The notes beneath the pieces are model-generated. The model saw nothing but the letters and a program-made list of their open reading frames with translations. It made no database searches and was not told the DNA's origin. Source: Aliivibrio wodanis (GTDB taxonomy: Bacteria > Pseudomonadota > Gammaproteobacteria > Enterobacterales > Vibrionaceae). Taken from it: DNA of 64,000 nt. Position 1 is the first letter of the stretch. The number at the start of each line of letters is the position of its first letter. Shown piece by piece: positions 37,601-47,422 of the stretch. The position numbers were made by a program, and so were the translations under genes. The stretch lies in assembly GCA_000953695.1 (NCBI GenBank), contig LN554846.1:248001-312000 (forward strand), written 5' to 3'.

Positions 37601-38026
37601 ATGAAGTACAAACATATTCTTGTCGCATTGGATCTTTCAAAAGAGAGCTATATATTGATTGATAGAGCTGTCTCTATTGCTGAATTAACTAATGCAAAAG
37701 TCTCTTTTATTCATGTAGATGGAACGCATGGTGAAATTTATCCTGAACTAGTCGACATAAAATCAGAGCCTGAACGAAAACCATTAAATGAGCCGTCAAA
37801 CACATGGTTGGCTGAATTTCAGCAGTACACTGACTTCCCTATTGAGAGTTTTTGGGTAGGGACTGGCGATTTGAGTAACAAGGTTAGTATGGTCGTTGCA
37901 GAAAATGGAATTGAGTTAATTGTATGCGGTCATCATCATGATTTTTTAAGTAATATTATTTCTTATTCTCGTCCGTTAATTCATCATTCTCCGATTGATA
38001 TTTTGGTAGTTCCTCTTACATCATAA
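37601..38026 (+). CDS. Universal stress protein, UspA family
   Basis: A 141-residue single Usp domain: KHILVALDLSKESYILIDRAVSIA at the start, a central acidic loop, and the C-terminal IELIVCGHHHDFLSNII...SPIDILVVPL, which takes the place of the ATP-binding G-x2-G-x9-GS motif; the glycines are partly replaced, so it may be of the non-ATP-binding UspA type. ATG 37601 has AAGGA ten bases upstream; the frame is open 28 codons more. It lies between dsbD and dcuA, where E. coli has cutA. Confidence 0.87.
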   Translation: MKYKHILVALDLSKESYILIDRAVSIAELTNAKVSFIHVDGTHGEIYPELVDIKSEPERKPLNEPSNTWLAEFQQYTDFPIESFWVGTGDLSNKVSMVVAENGIELIVCGHHHDFLSNIISYSRPLIHHSPIDILVVPLTS

Positions 38027-38035
38027 AAAGCATGA

Positions 38036-38067
38036 TATAAAAAATGGCAGCTAAATTAGCTGCCATT
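38036..38067 (-). terminator. Terminator between uspA-type gene and dcuA
   Basis: ATGGCAGCTAA and TTAGCTGCCAT pair perfectly (11 bp) around one base; on the minus strand a run of six T follows, so it ends dcuA transcripts. It may also act weakly on the plus-strand gene. Confidence 0.8.
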
Positions 38068-38092
38068 GAAGGGTATTCATGTATTTTCGTAA

Positions 38093-39394
38093 TTAAAGAA
38101 TAATACCGCCAAATACAAAACCTAGAGCAACAGAAGTTGAAATTGTTGCAACACCAGGAATAAAGAATGGGTGGTTAAATACTAAATTACCAATACGTGT
38201 TGAGCCTGTGTCATCCATTTCTACCGCCGCAAGAAGCGTAGGGTAAGTAGGAAGAACAAACAGCGCACTTACTGCGGCAAACGAAGCAACAGCAGTGATT
38301 GGAGCAACACCAATAGCAAGGGCTGCTGGCATTAGTGCTGTTGTTGTTGCACCTTGAGAATAAAGCAGCATTGATGCAAAGAATAAAACAACAGCTAGCA
38401 TCCACGGGTATTGTGCAAGGATCTCTGCAGAAAACTCTTTGATTTCACCAATGTGAGAAGAGACAAACGTATCACCAAGCCATGCTACACCAAGAACACA
38501 TACACATGCACTCATGCCTGATTTGAAGGTTGCTGCATTAGCAATCTTAGAGGCATCAATCTTAGTGAAAGTAACAATAGCAGCCGCGGCTGTTAGCATT
38601 AATGCCATGATAGCTTCGTTACGACCAATGGTTGGGTTTTCAATAAGGCCAACACTGCCACTGATCATCGTTGCATAAGCGACAACAGCGACGATAGCAA
38701 CACAGAAGATATAAACAGATGCTTTTGCTGTAGGTAAAATTTCACGCTTACCTGCGCCGTTCATTTTAATTAGGCCTTTCTCAAGGCGCTCTTGATAAAC
38801 GACGTCATCTTTCAATTCACAGCCTAGGAAGTTAGCAACGAATGCACCAACCATACATGCTAGGAATGTTGATGGGATACATACTGCTAACAGTGTTAAA
38901 TAATCGACACCAAGTGGCTCAAGAATACCTGAGAAGAATACAACCGCCGCTGAAATAGGAGATGCTGTGATTGCAATTTGAGAAGCAACAACGGCAATAG
39001 AAAGTGGGCGAGATGGACGAACACCTTGTTCTTTAGCAACTTCTGCAATAACAGGAAGTGTAGAAAATGCAGTGTGACCAGTACCTGCTAGCATTGTCAT
39101 GAAATAAGTCACGATAGGTGCGTAGAAAGTAATGTGTTTTGGATTTTTACGTAAGAATTTTTCTGCTAAATCAACCAACCAATCCATACCACCAGCCACT
39201 TGCATTGCTGCAATAGCCGTGATCACAGACATGATGATCAAAATAACATCGATAGGGATAGAACCCGCATCAAGACCTAAAATCATGGTAAGGACAAGTA
39301 CGCCCGCACCACCCGCAAATCCGATACCAATACCGCCAATACGTGCACCTAAATAGATGAACAGTAAGACGACAAGAAGCTGTACAGCAATCAT
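38093..39394 (-). CDS. dcuA: Anaerobic C4-dicarboxylate antiporter DcuA
   Basis: Exchanges fumarate, aspartate or malate for succinate across the inner membrane. A 433-residue, strongly hydrophobic protein with DcuA/DcuB-family motifs: LLFIYLGARIGGIGIGFAGG, GTGHTAFSTLPVIAEVAKEQG, ASPISAAVVFF and the C-terminal VATISTSVALGFVFGG. It follows aspA in the same direction, as in E. coli, and the pair feeds fumarate respiration with the frdABCD genes further right. GGAG precedes the ATG by about eight bases. Confidence 0.95.
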   Translation of the reverse strand: MIAVQLLVVLLFIYLGARIGGIGIGFAGGAGVLVLTMILGLDAGSIPIDVILIIMSVITAIAAMQVAGGMDWLVDLAEKFLRKNPKHITFYAPIVTYFMTMLAGTGHTAFSTLPVIAEVAKEQGVRPSRPLSIAVVASQIAITASPISAAVVFFSGILEPLGVDYLTLLAVCIPSTFLACMVGAFVANFLGCELKDDVVYQERLEKGLIKMNGAGKREILPTAKASVYIFCVAIVAVVAYATMISGSVGLIENPTIGRNEAIMALMLTAAAAIVTFTKIDASKIANAATFKSGMSACVCVLGVAWLGDTFVSSHIGEIKEFSAEILAQYPWMLAVVLFFASMLLYSQGATTTALMPAALAIGVAPITAVASFAAVSALFVLPTYPTLLAAVEMDDTGSTRIGNLVFNHPFFIPGVATISTSVALGFVFGGIIL

Positions 39395-39744
39395 AAAGTT
39401 TACTCCAGTTTAATACCAATTCTAATCATTACCTGTTCCTTATTACTGGTGAAATCACTTAATAGCCAAATTGAAAAATTAGCATTGTAGAACAATTATT
39501 TATAATAATTCTTACTTTGGCTGTAAGTGGTTTTCTGCGTAATAAATAGACCAGTTAATTAATTTTATTGGTATGATTTTTTAAAATAATTATTCAAATT
39601 TTCACTACTACATTTTTCATTACTAATAGGGCAAAGATAACCAAATGAAAAGGTGAATGATAACTTTGTGTGTTTTGTCAGTAAGGTAATTAAGAGGTAA
39701 AAAAAGCGAGCTTCAGTGAGCTCGCCATTCTTAGATGTTATCGA
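39395..39744 (-). other. aspA-dcuA intergenic region, 350 bp
   Basis: Very AT-rich. It holds the aspA terminator at 39698-39725 and a copy of the dispersed AATACCAATTCTAATCATTA element at 39411-39430 just before dcuA. I found no confident promoter, FNR or CRP site, and no coding frame. Confidence 0.6.
39698..39725 (-). terminator. Terminator after aspA
   Basis: GCGAGCT, loop TCAGTG and AGCTCGC, followed on the minus strand by seven T. It suggests that dcuA has its own promoter or depends on readthrough. Confidence 0.85.
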
Positions 39745-41193
39745 TTAATCGTAACGCTTTGCTTTGTATTCTGGGTGCATTAGGTTTTCAACAGAGAAAA
39801 TATCATCTAGTTGTTCTTCAGTTAGAAGGCCGCGCTCTAGAACAACTTCACGAACGTTTTTACCTGTTTCAGCACAAATCTTACCTACAATGTCACCTTC
39901 GTGGTGGCCAATGAATGGATTTAGGTAAGTAACGATGCCGATAGAGTTAAATACGTGAGCTTCACATACTTCTTTGTTTACCGTGATACCGTCGATACAT
40001 TTGTCACGTAGGTTCACACATGCATTTTTCAAGATTTCGATAGATTCGAATAGAGCTTGACCAATTACAGGTTCCATTACGTTTAATTGCAGTTGACCCG
40101 CTTCAGCAGCGAAAGTTACTGTTGTGTCGTTACCAATTACTTTGAAACATACTTGGTTTACAACTTCTGGGATTACTGGGTTTACTTTTGCTGGCATGAT
40201 TGAAGAACCTGCTTGAAGCTCAGGAAGGTTCAATTCATTTAGACCGGCGCGAGGACCAGAAGAAAGAAGACGTAAATCATTACAGATCTTAGACAGTTTA
40301 ACTGCTGTACGTTTTAGTGAGCTGTGGATCATTACGTAAGCGCCACAGTCAGAGGTTGCTTCGATTAAATCTTCAGCTGCTACACACTCTAGGCCAGTTA
40401 CTGCTGCTAGGTGGCGAACGGCTGCTTCTTGGTAACCAGTTGCAGCGTTTAAGCCTGTACCGATTGCAGTAGCACCAATGTTTACTTCTAAAAGAAGTTG
40501 CGCTGTGTAGTTAAGGTTTTTCACTTCTTCCTGAAGTAAAACACCCCACGCGTGGAATTCTTGACCAACAGTCATAGGAACTGCATCTTGAAGTTGAGTA
40601 CGACCCATCTTCAGAACATTACGGAATTCTTGATCTTTAAGATCGAAAGCACCTTTCAGGTATTCAATCGCTTCAATCAGTTTAGTGATGCTGTTGTATA
40701 CCGCAATACGGAAGCCCGTTGGGTAAGCACAGTTAGTTGATTGAGAGCGGTTTACGTGATCGTTAGGGTTAACGATGTCGTATTCACCTTTTTCTTTACC
40801 CATTAGTTCAAGAGCAACGTTAGCAATTACTTCGTTAGCATTCATGTTAACTGAAGTACCAGCGCCGCCTTGGAAAACGTCTGATGGGAATTGATCCATA
40901 CACTTGCCAGTTTCAAGAATTAAATCACATGCTTTGATGATGTACTCACCAACTTGTGAAGGAATAGCACCTAATTCTTTGTTAGCTAAAGCGGCTGCTT
41001 TTTTAGTGTAGATCATGCCACGAACAAACTCAGGAACATCTGAAATAGTTACATTTGAAATGTTGAAGTTTTCCATAGCGCGAAGGGTGTGAATACCGTA
41101 GTAAGCTTCAGAAGGAACGTGACGTTCACCTAGCAAATCTTCTTCAATACGAGTAGCGGTATTTGTTTTTTCTAAATCAAGCATCTGAGTCAT
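39745..41193 (-). CDS. aspA: Aspartate ammonia-lyase
   Basis: Deaminates aspartate to fumarate, giving an electron acceptor for fumarate reductase. The 482-residue protein has the fumarase/aspartase signature [12 protein letters not shown] near residue 325 and the family segments [16 protein letters not shown] and [19 protein letters not shown]. The start [15 protein letters not shown] has AAAGG upstream. Next to fxsA (divergent) and dcuA, as in E. coli. Confidence 0.97.
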   Translation of the reverse strand: MTQMLDLEKTNTATRIEEDLLGERHVPSEAYYGIHTLRAMENFNISNVTISDVPEFVRGMIYTKKAAALANKELGAIPSQVGEYIIKACDLILETGKCMDQFPSDVFQGGAGTSVNMNANEVIANVALELMGKEKGEYDIVNPNDHVNRSQSTNCAYPTGFRIAVYNSITKLIEAIEYLKGAFDLKDQEFRNVLKMGRTQLQDAVPMTVGQEFHAWGVLLQEEVKNLNYTAQLLLEVNIGATAIGTGLNAATGYQEAAVRHLAAVTGLECVAAEDLIEATSDCGAYVMIHSSLKRTAVKLSKICNDLRLLSSGPRAGLNELNLPELQAGSSIMPAKVNPVIPEVVNQVCFKVIGNDTTVTFAAEAGQLQLNVMEPVIGQALFESIEILKNACVNLRDKCIDGITVNKEVCEAHVFNSIGIVTYLNPFIGHHEGDIVGKICAETGKNVREVVLERGLLTEEQLDDIFSVENLMHPEYKAKRYD

Positions 41194-41626
41194 AGTAAGC
41201 CTTTAAGGTTCTATATTTTAATTATTGGATTTTGTCCAAGTGACCATATCTGCGAGTAGAGTCCGTTCGTCAGAAGGTGATCAATATCGTACCTGATGCC
41301 TTGTTTTGAGGTCATCATACACCTCTTTAGTGGTAAAAATGTTAACTTGATCACCTTTTGGTGCTCATTTTTGCAAATTATATCAAATTGAGATAGCGCT
41401 CTCACCAGTTGTTAATATCTTGACTTTATACGTTATATAACTTGCGTATGGCGTTAATAATTTGGGTGTCTGTTTACACTCTTTTACAGAGTTCTTTCTT
41501 GAAAAATGGACGGATGTGCCGCATCTAACATAATAGAGAGAGAAAATGTGGCTTGTGATTAATGCCTGCTACACTGACACGAAGCAAGAAAGCGAAAGAT
41601 CGAATTAAATCCAATTGAGGTGTGTT
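41194..41626 (-). promoter_or_regulatory. aspA-fxsA divergent intergenic region, 433 bp, with long inverted repeat
   Basis: AAGGTGATCAA (41274-41284) and TTGATCACCTT (41347-41357) form a perfect 11-bp inverted repeat 62 bases apart in the aspA leader. A minus-strand TATAAT lies at 41377-41382, just upstream of the repeat relative to aspA. The half-sites resemble FNR/CRP half-sites, but no full consensus is present. No coding frame is convincing. Confidence 0.5.
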
Positions 41627-42160
41627 GTGTTTCCTATTTTATTAGTGATGTTTATTTTTGTTCCTATCATTGAAATTGCGCTGTTTGTGCAAGTCGGTGG
41701 AATGTTAGGAATGTGGCCTACCATAGCATTGGTATTGGTCACTGCATTTGTTGGTGCATCATTGGTGCGTAGCCAAGGTATTCAAACGTTAATGTCTGTT
41801 CAATCAAAATTGCAACAGGGTGAATTACCAGCACAGCAAATCGTAGAAGGCGTAATGTTAGCCGTTTCTGGCGTACTATTATTAACGCCAGGCTTTATGA
41901 CAGATGCTTTGGGTATGCTTGTATTATTACCGGCACCAAGAGCCTATTTAGCAAAACAATTAATGAGTCGTGTAAAAGTTAATGGCATGGGAGCATCACA
42001 AGGTGGCTTCCATGCGGGCTTTGGTGGTGGGTTTGATCAGAACAGCCCTTTTAATCAAGGTAATCCATTTGATCAAGCAAATCAGAATGATCAGCAAGGA
42101 GATGTGTATGAAGGTGAATTTCAACGTAAAGAAGATGATCCGAATAAAACCTTAAAATAG
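41627..42160 (+). CDS. fxsA: FxsA family inner-membrane protein
   Basis: FxsA when overproduced lets T7-excluding cells support phage growth; its native role is unclear. The N-terminal PILLVMFIFVPIIEIALFVQVG and the LLLTPGFMTDALGMLVLLP segment are family features, giving three to four membrane spans. The last 50 residues are Gln/Asn/Gly-rich (NSPFNQGNPFDQANQNDQQ) and probably disordered. GTG 41627 is chosen because GAGG lies six bases upstream and the family begins MFPIL. Next to aspA as in E. coli. Confidence 0.92.
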   Translation: MFPILLVMFIFVPIIEIALFVQVGGMLGMWPTIALVLVTAFVGASLVRSQGIQTLMSVQSKLQQGELPAQQIVEGVMLAVSGVLLLTPGFMTDALGMLVLLPAPRAYLAKQLMSRVKVNGMGASQGGFHAGFGGGFDQNSPFNQGNPFDQANQNDQQGDVYEGEFQRKEDDPNKTLK

Positions 42161-42193
42161 TCCAACGTTATATTTTAACGTTTAGAAAGATAA

Positions 42194-42238
42194 GAATTCA
42201 GATTGATCGTAGTTATTACTGCGATCACCTCTGAATTC
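42194..42238 (+). terminator. Hairpin downstream of fxsA
   Basis: GAATTCAGA plus GATCG pair with CGATC plus TCTGAATTC around a 12-base loop. There is no T-run, so factor-independent termination is uncertain; it may be a 3' stabilising structure. A GCGAAGCG repeat follows directly. Confidence 0.4.
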
Positions 42239-42311
42239 TGCGAGCGAAGCGATCTGAACTTTATTCATAATTGTTATTTTAGTAAATCACTAAGCCACTA
42301 AGCCACTAAGC
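42238..42311 (+). repeat. GCGAAGCG repeat copy and CACTAAGC tandem repeat by envC
   Basis: TGCGAGCGAAGCGATCT at 42239-42255 belongs to the dispersed family. The octamer CACTAAGC is present three times in tandem at 42288-42311, ending two bases before the envC stop. Confidence 0.75.
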
Positions 42312-42313
42312 CA

Positions 42314-43459
42314 TTAACGCTTTAACCAAGAACGAGGATTTTGCGCTTTACTGTTACGGCGTATTTCGAAATACAGCGAAGATCTGTCTTGACCACCACT
42401 GTCACCAACCACTGCAATTGTTTCACCTGCGCGTACTTTGTCGCCTTCTTTTTTCATTAAGCTTTGATTGTAGCCATATAAGGTCATATCACCTTTACCA
42501 TGATCAATTAAGACCATTAATCCATAGCCACGTAACCAATCAGCAAATACTATTTTACCTGAATAAACAGCTTTAACTGGGGTTCCATAGTCACTGGCAA
42601 GTACCATGCCTTTCCAAGTTAATTGTCCTGTTTGTTTAGTGCCAAAGCTGTGTAGGGTTTTGGCATTATTCACAGGCCAAGGTAAGCGGCCTTTTTGACG
42701 TTTAAGCCCATCCATAGGTACATTATTTTTTATCTTAGCTTTTGAAATGGCTGTTTTTAAACGTTTTTCGTTTTGTTGCAGTTCACTTAAATAGCTGTTT
42801 TCATTTGAAATACGTTTTTTAATGCTTGAAACTGTTTTCTTACGTTTATTTTGCGCTGTTTGTAAGTGACGTTTATCTTTCTTGTATTGACTAATCACCT
42901 GGCTTTGACGCTGTTGTTGCTTAAGAAGAGCGGCTTCTTTCTCTTTCAGCTGCATGTTCGTAAATTCTAATTGAGATATTGCAGCAACACGAGTCTCTGA
43001 AAGGCGTTGTGCATATTGTGTCATGCGATCTATTTGAGTAGCTTCTTCGCCACTAAGGACATTAGATAACGGACTATTGTGATGGATCAGATAATAGTTA
43101 ACTAATAGCTCTTTTAATACTTCAGTCTGCCCAATCTTTTGTTGATTAAGCTCTGATTGTTGTTGCTTTAAAGCGGTAATCGATTTTTTTAATGTTGTAA
43201 GCTCTTTTTCTGCCGTACGTGCTTTTTTTGAAGCATTAGCAATAGACGTTTCATGTTGCCTTAGATCAGTTTGCAGATTAGAAAGCGCTTTTTTTTGTTT
43301 TGTTAAAACTGAGCTTTGACGAGATATTTCTTGTTTCATTCCCTTAAGTTCTGCGTCATTAGCATGACTTTGTGTAGGAAGAAAAAGCGTCAAGCATACT
43401 GCCGCTGTCAGGCTGAGTTGACGATAAGAAAAAGAGAGATGTAATCGAGATATGTTCAT
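42314..43459 (-). CDS. envC: Murein hydrolase activator EnvC
   Basis: Periplasmic activator of the amidases that split septal peptidoglycan. Signal peptide at about residues 1-33 (ending SHA), a long coiled coil from about 38 to 250 rich in Lys/Gln, and a C-terminal LytM/M23 fold (SFGTKQTGQLTWKGMVLASDYGTPVKAV... IDHGKGDMTLYGYNQSL). The zinc-binding His-x3-Asp is not intact, matching the catalytically inactive EnvC type. Length 381 is slightly under E. coli's 419. The usual neighbour gpmI is not beside it here. Confidence 0.92.
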   Translation of the reverse strand: MNISRLHLSFSYRQLSLTAAVCLTLFLPTQSHANDAELKGMKQEISRQSSVLTKQKKALSNLQTDLRQHETSIANASKKARTAEKELTTLKKSITALKQQQSELNQQKIGQTEVLKELLVNYYLIHHNSPLSNVLSGEEATQIDRMTQYAQRLSETRVAAISQLEFTNMQLKEKEAALLKQQQRQSQVISQYKKDKRHLQTAQNKRKKTVSSIKKRISNENSYLSELQQNEKRLKTAISKAKIKNNVPMDGLKRQKGRLPWPVNNAKTLHSFGTKQTGQLTWKGMVLASDYGTPVKAVYSGKIVFADWLRGYGLMVLIDHGKGDMTLYGYNQSLMKKEGDKVRAGETIAVVGDSGGQDRSSLYFEIRRNSKAQNPRSWLKR

Positions 43460-43680
43460 CGCAGCATTATTTCAGATAGAGTCCCTTCTGACTAGGCAGA
43501 GTTTGTGTTTGCTCTCAATTGTAAAACCAATATCACAGCATTTTCGCTGGATTGGTTAGTTTTTTTATCCTTGCTAGTCTCGAAACAAACCCTAGGGTAT
43601 ACTTTCGCCTTAATTTTAGAGCCAATGGTAACTGAATCGCTATAATGCATCAGCTTATCTACACATTAGAGATAAAGAAT

Positions 43681-44133
43681 ATGGAAACGTCAATCATCGA
43701 TTTTGTAACCAATAATATGATTTTAGCCGTTGTTTGGGTTGGTATTGTTGTTGCGTTAATTCAAAACGTAGTTAAGCAAAAAACAGCAGGTTACCAAGAA
43801 GTAGATCCTTCACAAGCAACAACGTTGATGAACCGTGAAGATGCGATTGTGCTAGATGTCCGCTCTAAAGATGAGTTTAAATCAGGCCATATTACGGATG
43901 CTCGTCACATTTTACCAAGTGACATCAAAGCAGGTAACTTATCTGGTCTTGAAAACTCAAAAACTACCCCAATTATTGTTGTATGTAAAACAGGTCAAAC
44001 GGCTCAAGCGGCAGCAAATGATTTGAATAGCGCTGGTTTTGAGCAAGTTAAACTTCTTAAGAACGGTTTGATCTCTTGGAATGAAGCTAACTTACCGTTA
44101 GTAAAAGCGAAGTCGGCAAAAAACAAAAAGTAA
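43681..44133 (+). CDS. yibN: YibN-type membrane-anchored rhodanese domain protein
   Basis: An N-terminal membrane anchor (NNMILAVVWVGIVVALIQNV) and one rhodanese domain with VLDVRSKDEFKSGHI and the active-site loop VCKTGQTAQAA, whose Cys is at about residue 102. Total 150 residues from ATG 43681; the frame is open 12 codons earlier but this start matches the family. It lies 130 bases upstream of secB, as in enterics, though grxC, which separates them in E. coli, is absent. Sulfur acceptor unknown. Confidence 0.9.
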   Translation: METSIIDFVTNNMILAVVWVGIVVALIQNVVKQKTAGYQEVDPSQATTLMNREDAIVLDVRSKDEFKSGHITDARHILPSDIKAGNLSGLENSKTTPIIVVCKTGQTAQAAANDLNSAGFEQVKLLKNGLISWNEANLPLVKAKSAKNKK

Positions 44134-44262
44134 TTGCCCATTTCCTAAGCAACTGATTCATTTTGATGTGATATCTGGCTCATTTTTTAGATATCACACA
44201 TGCAGAGTAATAAGACATCGTTATTCTGCTTCTATATTTTTTATATATTAAAGGACTTTCTC

Positions 44263-44733
44263 ATGGCTGAAGCAGCACAACAAGAACAACAAAACTTCGC
44301 AATTCAACGTATCTTTCTAAAAGATGTTTCTTTTGAAGCGCCTAACTCTCCAACTATGTTTCAAAAAGAGTGGAACCCAGATGTTAAGCTGGACCTTGAT
44401 ACTCAAAGCCGTGAATTAGGTGAAGGCGTTTACGAAGTTATTCTACGTTTAACAGTTACTGTTAAAAACGAAGAAGAAACCGCTTTCCTTTGTGAAGTTC
44501 AGCAAGGCGGTATCTTTACTGCTGGTAAAATGGAAGAAGCTCAACTGGCACATTGCCTAGGCGCATTCTGCCCGAACATTCTTTTCCCATACGCTCGTGA
44601 AACAATCTCTAGCCTAGTGGTTAAAGGTACGTTCCCACAATTGAACCTTGCACCAGTTAACTTTGATGCATTGTTTATGAACTACCTACAAAACCAAGCT
44701 CAAGAAAACGCAGAAGCACCAGCTGAAGCTTAA
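44263..44733 (+). CDS. secB: Protein-export chaperone SecB
   Basis: Cytosolic tetrameric chaperone that keeps preproteins unfolded and hands them to SecA. 156 residues from ATG 44263 with AAAGGA about eight bases upstream. Features include [19 protein letters not shown] at the start and the SecA-binding acidic face; the [23 protein letters not shown] segment is nearly invariant in the family. The frame is open 21 codons upstream but that extension is not family-like. Confidence 0.97.
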   Translation: MAEAAQQEQQNFAIQRIFLKDVSFEAPNSPTMFQKEWNPDVKLDLDTQSRELGEGVYEVILRLTVTVKNEEETAFLCEVQQGGIFTAGKMEEAQLAHCLGAFCPNILFPYARETISSLVVKGTFPQLNLAPVNFDALFMNYLQNQAQENAEAPAEA

Positions 44734-44789
44734 TAATTGATAGCTTAAGTTTTAATTAACTTAGCGCTATTGATTAACTTGTAGAGAAT

Positions 44790-44860
44790 AAATGCACTTT
44801 TTATCTGATATACGTTCTATATTTATATGAATTTTATATCGTGATAATAGGTGCATTTTT
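44790..44860 (+). terminator. Long weak inverted repeat between secB and gpsA
   Basis: AAATGCAC at 44790 and GTGCATTT at 44851 can pair across a 53-base AT-rich interval, followed by a T-rich tail. It could end secB transcripts or be a leader structure for gpsA. The stem is short for the loop, so confidence is low. Confidence 0.3.
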
Positions 44861-44896
44861 CTTTTATCACTCCTTGTATTCTCAATACTTATTTGG

Positions 44897-45928
44897 ATGA
44901 CCATAATGACAACACAAACAGATTATTCTGATGTATCAATGACCGTACTTGGCGCGGGTTCATATGGAACTTCTCTGGCAATATCTCTTGCTCGTAATGG
45001 CGCAAAAGTGATTTTATGGGGACATGAAGAAAAACACATGGCTCGCTTAGAGGCCGATCGTGCGAATGAAGAGTTTTTACCTGGTGTGCCTTTTCCACCG
45101 TCACTGATCATGGCGACTGATCTTGAAAAAGCAGTACAAGCAAGCCGTGATTTGTTGGTAGTAGTTCCAAGCCATGTATTTGGTTTAGTTCTAAGTAATG
45201 TAAAAGCATTTTTACGTGAAAATTCTCGTGTGTGTTGGGCGACAAAAGGGTTAGAGCCTGAAACAGGTCGTTTATTAAAAGAAGTGGCAGTTGAAGCTTT
45301 GGGTGAATCTCATTCATTGGCTGTACTTTCTGGACCTACTTTTGCTAAAGAACTTGCTTCAGGTATGCCAACAGCAATTGCTGTCGCGTCACCTGATCAG
45401 CAATTTGTAAAAGATCTTCAAGAGAAGATTCACTGTTCAAAGACGTTCCGAGTATATGCAAATAATGATTTTACTGGCATGCAACTTGGTGGTGCGGTGA
45501 AAAACGTTATCGCTATTGGCGCGGGTATGTCTGATGGTATTGGCTTTGGTGCTAATGCTCGTACGGCGTTAATTACACGCGGTTTGGCTGAAATGACACG
45601 TCTAGGTGTTGCATTAGGTGCAGAAGCTGAAACCTTTATGGGAATGGCTGGTTTAGGTGATTTAGTATTAACTTGTACCGATAACCAATCACGTAACCGT
45701 CGTTTTGGTTTGGCGTTAGGTCAGGGCGGCGATGTTAATAGTGCACAAGAAGAAATTGGCCAAGTGGTTGAAGGCTATAGAAATACTAAAGAAGTCTTTT
45801 TACTTGCAGAGCGTATGGGTGTAGAAATGCCTATAGTTGAACAAATTTATCAAGTATTGTATCAAGGAAAAGATGCAAGAATGGCAGCGCAAGATTTATT
45901 AGCGCGAGATAAAAAGTCAGAATCGTAA
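44897..45928 (+). CDS. gpsA: Glycerol-3-phosphate dehydrogenase [NAD(P)+]
   Basis: Reduces dihydroxyacetone phosphate to sn-glycerol 3-phosphate for phospholipid synthesis; the product is also the substrate of the tagD gene near the window start. [19 protein letters not shown] is the nucleotide-binding loop; [18 protein letters not shown], the catalytic-Lys block [17 protein letters not shown] and NSRNRRFG-like [13 protein letters not shown] are present. 343 residues from ATG 44897 or 340 from ATG 44906. It is 12 bases from cysE. Confidence 0.96.
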   Translation: MTIMTTQTDYSDVSMTVLGAGSYGTSLAISLARNGAKVILWGHEEKHMARLEADRANEEFLPGVPFPPSLIMATDLEKAVQASRDLLVVVPSHVFGLVLSNVKAFLRENSRVCWATKGLEPETGRLLKEVAVEALGESHSLAVLSGPTFAKELASGMPTAIAVASPDQQFVKDLQEKIHCSKTFRVYANNDFTGMQLGGAVKNVIAIGAGMSDGIGFGANARTALITRGLAEMTRLGVALGAEAETFMGMAGLGDLVLTCTDNQSRNRRFGLALGQGGDVNSAQEEIGQVVEGYRNTKEVFLLAERMGVEMPIVEQIYQVLYQGKDARMAAQDLLARDKKSES

Positions 45929-45940
45929 TTCAAGGATGGT

Positions 45941-46768
45941 ATGAAAATGAATGAGTGTAAGAAACATAAAGTCTGGGAAAAAATTGTTCAGGAAGCGCGT
46001 GAGCAATCAGAGCAAGAACCCATGCTTGCAAGCTTTTATCATGCCACCATTATTAAACATGAAAATTTAGCGGCAGCGTTAAGTTATATTCTAGCAAACA
46101 AGTTAGCAACAGCTTCAATGCCTGCTATGGCTGTGCGTGAAGTGGTTGAAGAAGCATTTGCTTCAGATCCAAGTATTACCGATGCTGCGGCATGTGATAT
46201 TTGTGCGACGGTAACACGAGATCCTGCGGTGGCTATGTATTCAATGCCATTATTGTACCTGAAAGGCTACCATGCTCTGCAAGGTTACCGAGTGTCTAAT
46301 TGGCTGTGGAAACAGGGTCGTGTTGCGCTTGCTACTTATTTGCAAAATGAGATTTCAGTGGCTTGTCAGGTAGATGTTCACCCTGCTGCGACAATTGGTA
46401 AAGGGATCATGTTTGACCATGCTACGGGCATTGTCATTGGTGAGACTGCGGTTGTTGAAAATGATGTTTCTATTTTGCAAGATGTGACCCTTGGTGGTAC
46501 TGGTAAAGAATGTGGCGATCGTCATCCTAAGATCCGTGAAGGGGTTATGATTGGTGCAGGGGCAAAAATTTTAGGTAACATTGAAGTGGGAGAGGGAGCG
46601 AAAATTGGCTCTTGTTCTGTTGTGCTTCAAGCCGTTCCTCCTCATACAACCGTTGCAGGTGTTCCGGCTAAGATTGTAGGCAGACCAAGTACAGAAAAAC
46701 CGTCTTTCGATATGGACCAGCAATTCAATGGAAAATCCCAGACGTTTATCTCTGGTGATGGTATTTAA
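45941..46768 (+). CDS. cysE: Serine O-acetyltransferase
   Basis: Makes O-acetyl-L-serine, the carbon skeleton for cysteine. An N-terminal helical domain leads into a left-handed beta-helix of hexapeptide repeats (ISVACQVDVHPAATIGKGIMFDHATGIVIG in pieces; DVTLGGTGKECGDRHPKI; GAKILGNIEVGEGAKIGSCSVVL). The C-terminus ends in the MDQQF...DGI type tail used to bind CysK. AAGGA lies just before the ATG. It is the last gene of yibN-secB-gpsA-cysE and ends at a strong terminator. Confidence 0.97.
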   Translation: MKMNECKKHKVWEKIVQEAREQSEQEPMLASFYHATIIKHENLAAALSYILANKLATASMPAMAVREVVEEAFASDPSITDAAACDICATVTRDPAVAMYSMPLLYLKGYHALQGYRVSNWLWKQGRVALATYLQNEISVACQVDVHPAATIGKGIMFDHATGIVIGETAVVENDVSILQDVTLGGTGKECGDRHPKIREGVMIGAGAKILGNIEVGEGAKIGSCSVVLQAVPPHTTVAGVPAKIVGRPSTEKPSFDMDQQFNGKSQTFISGDGI

Positions 46769-46813
46769 TATTAGATCCAGTTAATCCATTTTATTACTTG
46801 TTTTTTATTAATA

Positions 46814-46845
46814 AAAATAGCCACTTAATAGTGGCTATTTTTGTA
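46814..46845 (+). terminator. Bidirectional terminator between cysE and trmL
   Basis: AAAATAGCCACT, loop TAAT and AGTGGCTATTTT, a 12-bp perfect stem with T-run on the plus strand and A-run before it, so it serves both convergent genes. Confidence 0.88.
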
Positions 46846-46868
46846 TTTGGACGATGAAAAACGAGAAG

Positions 46869-47348
46869 TTATAACCCGCCTTCAAACCCCATCTGACGCC
46901 ATGCTTCAAATACAATAATAGCAACGGAGTTAGACAGGTTTAAACTGCGGCTGTCTGGCATCATAGGAATGCGAACACGTTGCTCCATTGGTAAGCCATC
47001 AATCAAATCAGCAGGTAACCCACGAGTTTCTGGACCAAATAATAATACATCCCCTTTTTGATAGCTTGGGGTGGTGTGATGGCCTGTGGTTTTAGTGGTA
47101 CAAGCAAAAATACGGTGCTCTAAATCACTGTTATTCTCTAAATATTCAAGAAAAGCTGCATAGTTCTTGTGGCGCTTTACATGAGTTAGATCATGATAGT
47201 CTAAACCCGCACGACGTAGTTTTTTCTCTTCTAAATCAAAGCCTAATGGTTCAATTAAATGCAGGTTAGCACCGCAATTAGCAGACAGTCGAATAATGTT
47301 ACCTGTGTTTGGGGCAATTTCAGGCTCGTACAGCGCAATCTCAAACAT
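46869..47348 (-). CDS. trmL: tRNA (cytidine/uridine-34 2'-O)-methyltransferase
   Basis: A 159-residue SPOUT enzyme (former YibK) that methylates the wobble ribose of certain leucine tRNAs with [28 protein letters not shown] at the start, [11 protein letters not shown] and the knot motif [29 protein letters not shown] are all present. Adjacent to cysE as in E. coli. Confidence 0.95.
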   Translation of the reverse strand: MFEIALYEPEIAPNTGNIIRLSANCGANLHLIEPLGFDLEEKKLRRAGLDYHDLTHVKRHKNYAAFLEYLENNSDLEHRIFACTTKTTGHHTTPSYQKGDVLLFGPETRGLPADLIDGLPMEQRVRIPMMPDSRSLNLSNSVAIIVFEAWRQMGFEGGL

Positions 47349-47422
47349 AATGAACTCTTGAATAAAAGGAAATTAAACGCAGTATATCTAATTGATTGGT
47401 ATCGGGGTAGGGCGTACTCACA

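Noticed and set aside
42288-42311. Tandem CACTAAGC as a CRISPR-like array
   Set aside because: Only three directly joined octamers, no spacers and no cas genes.
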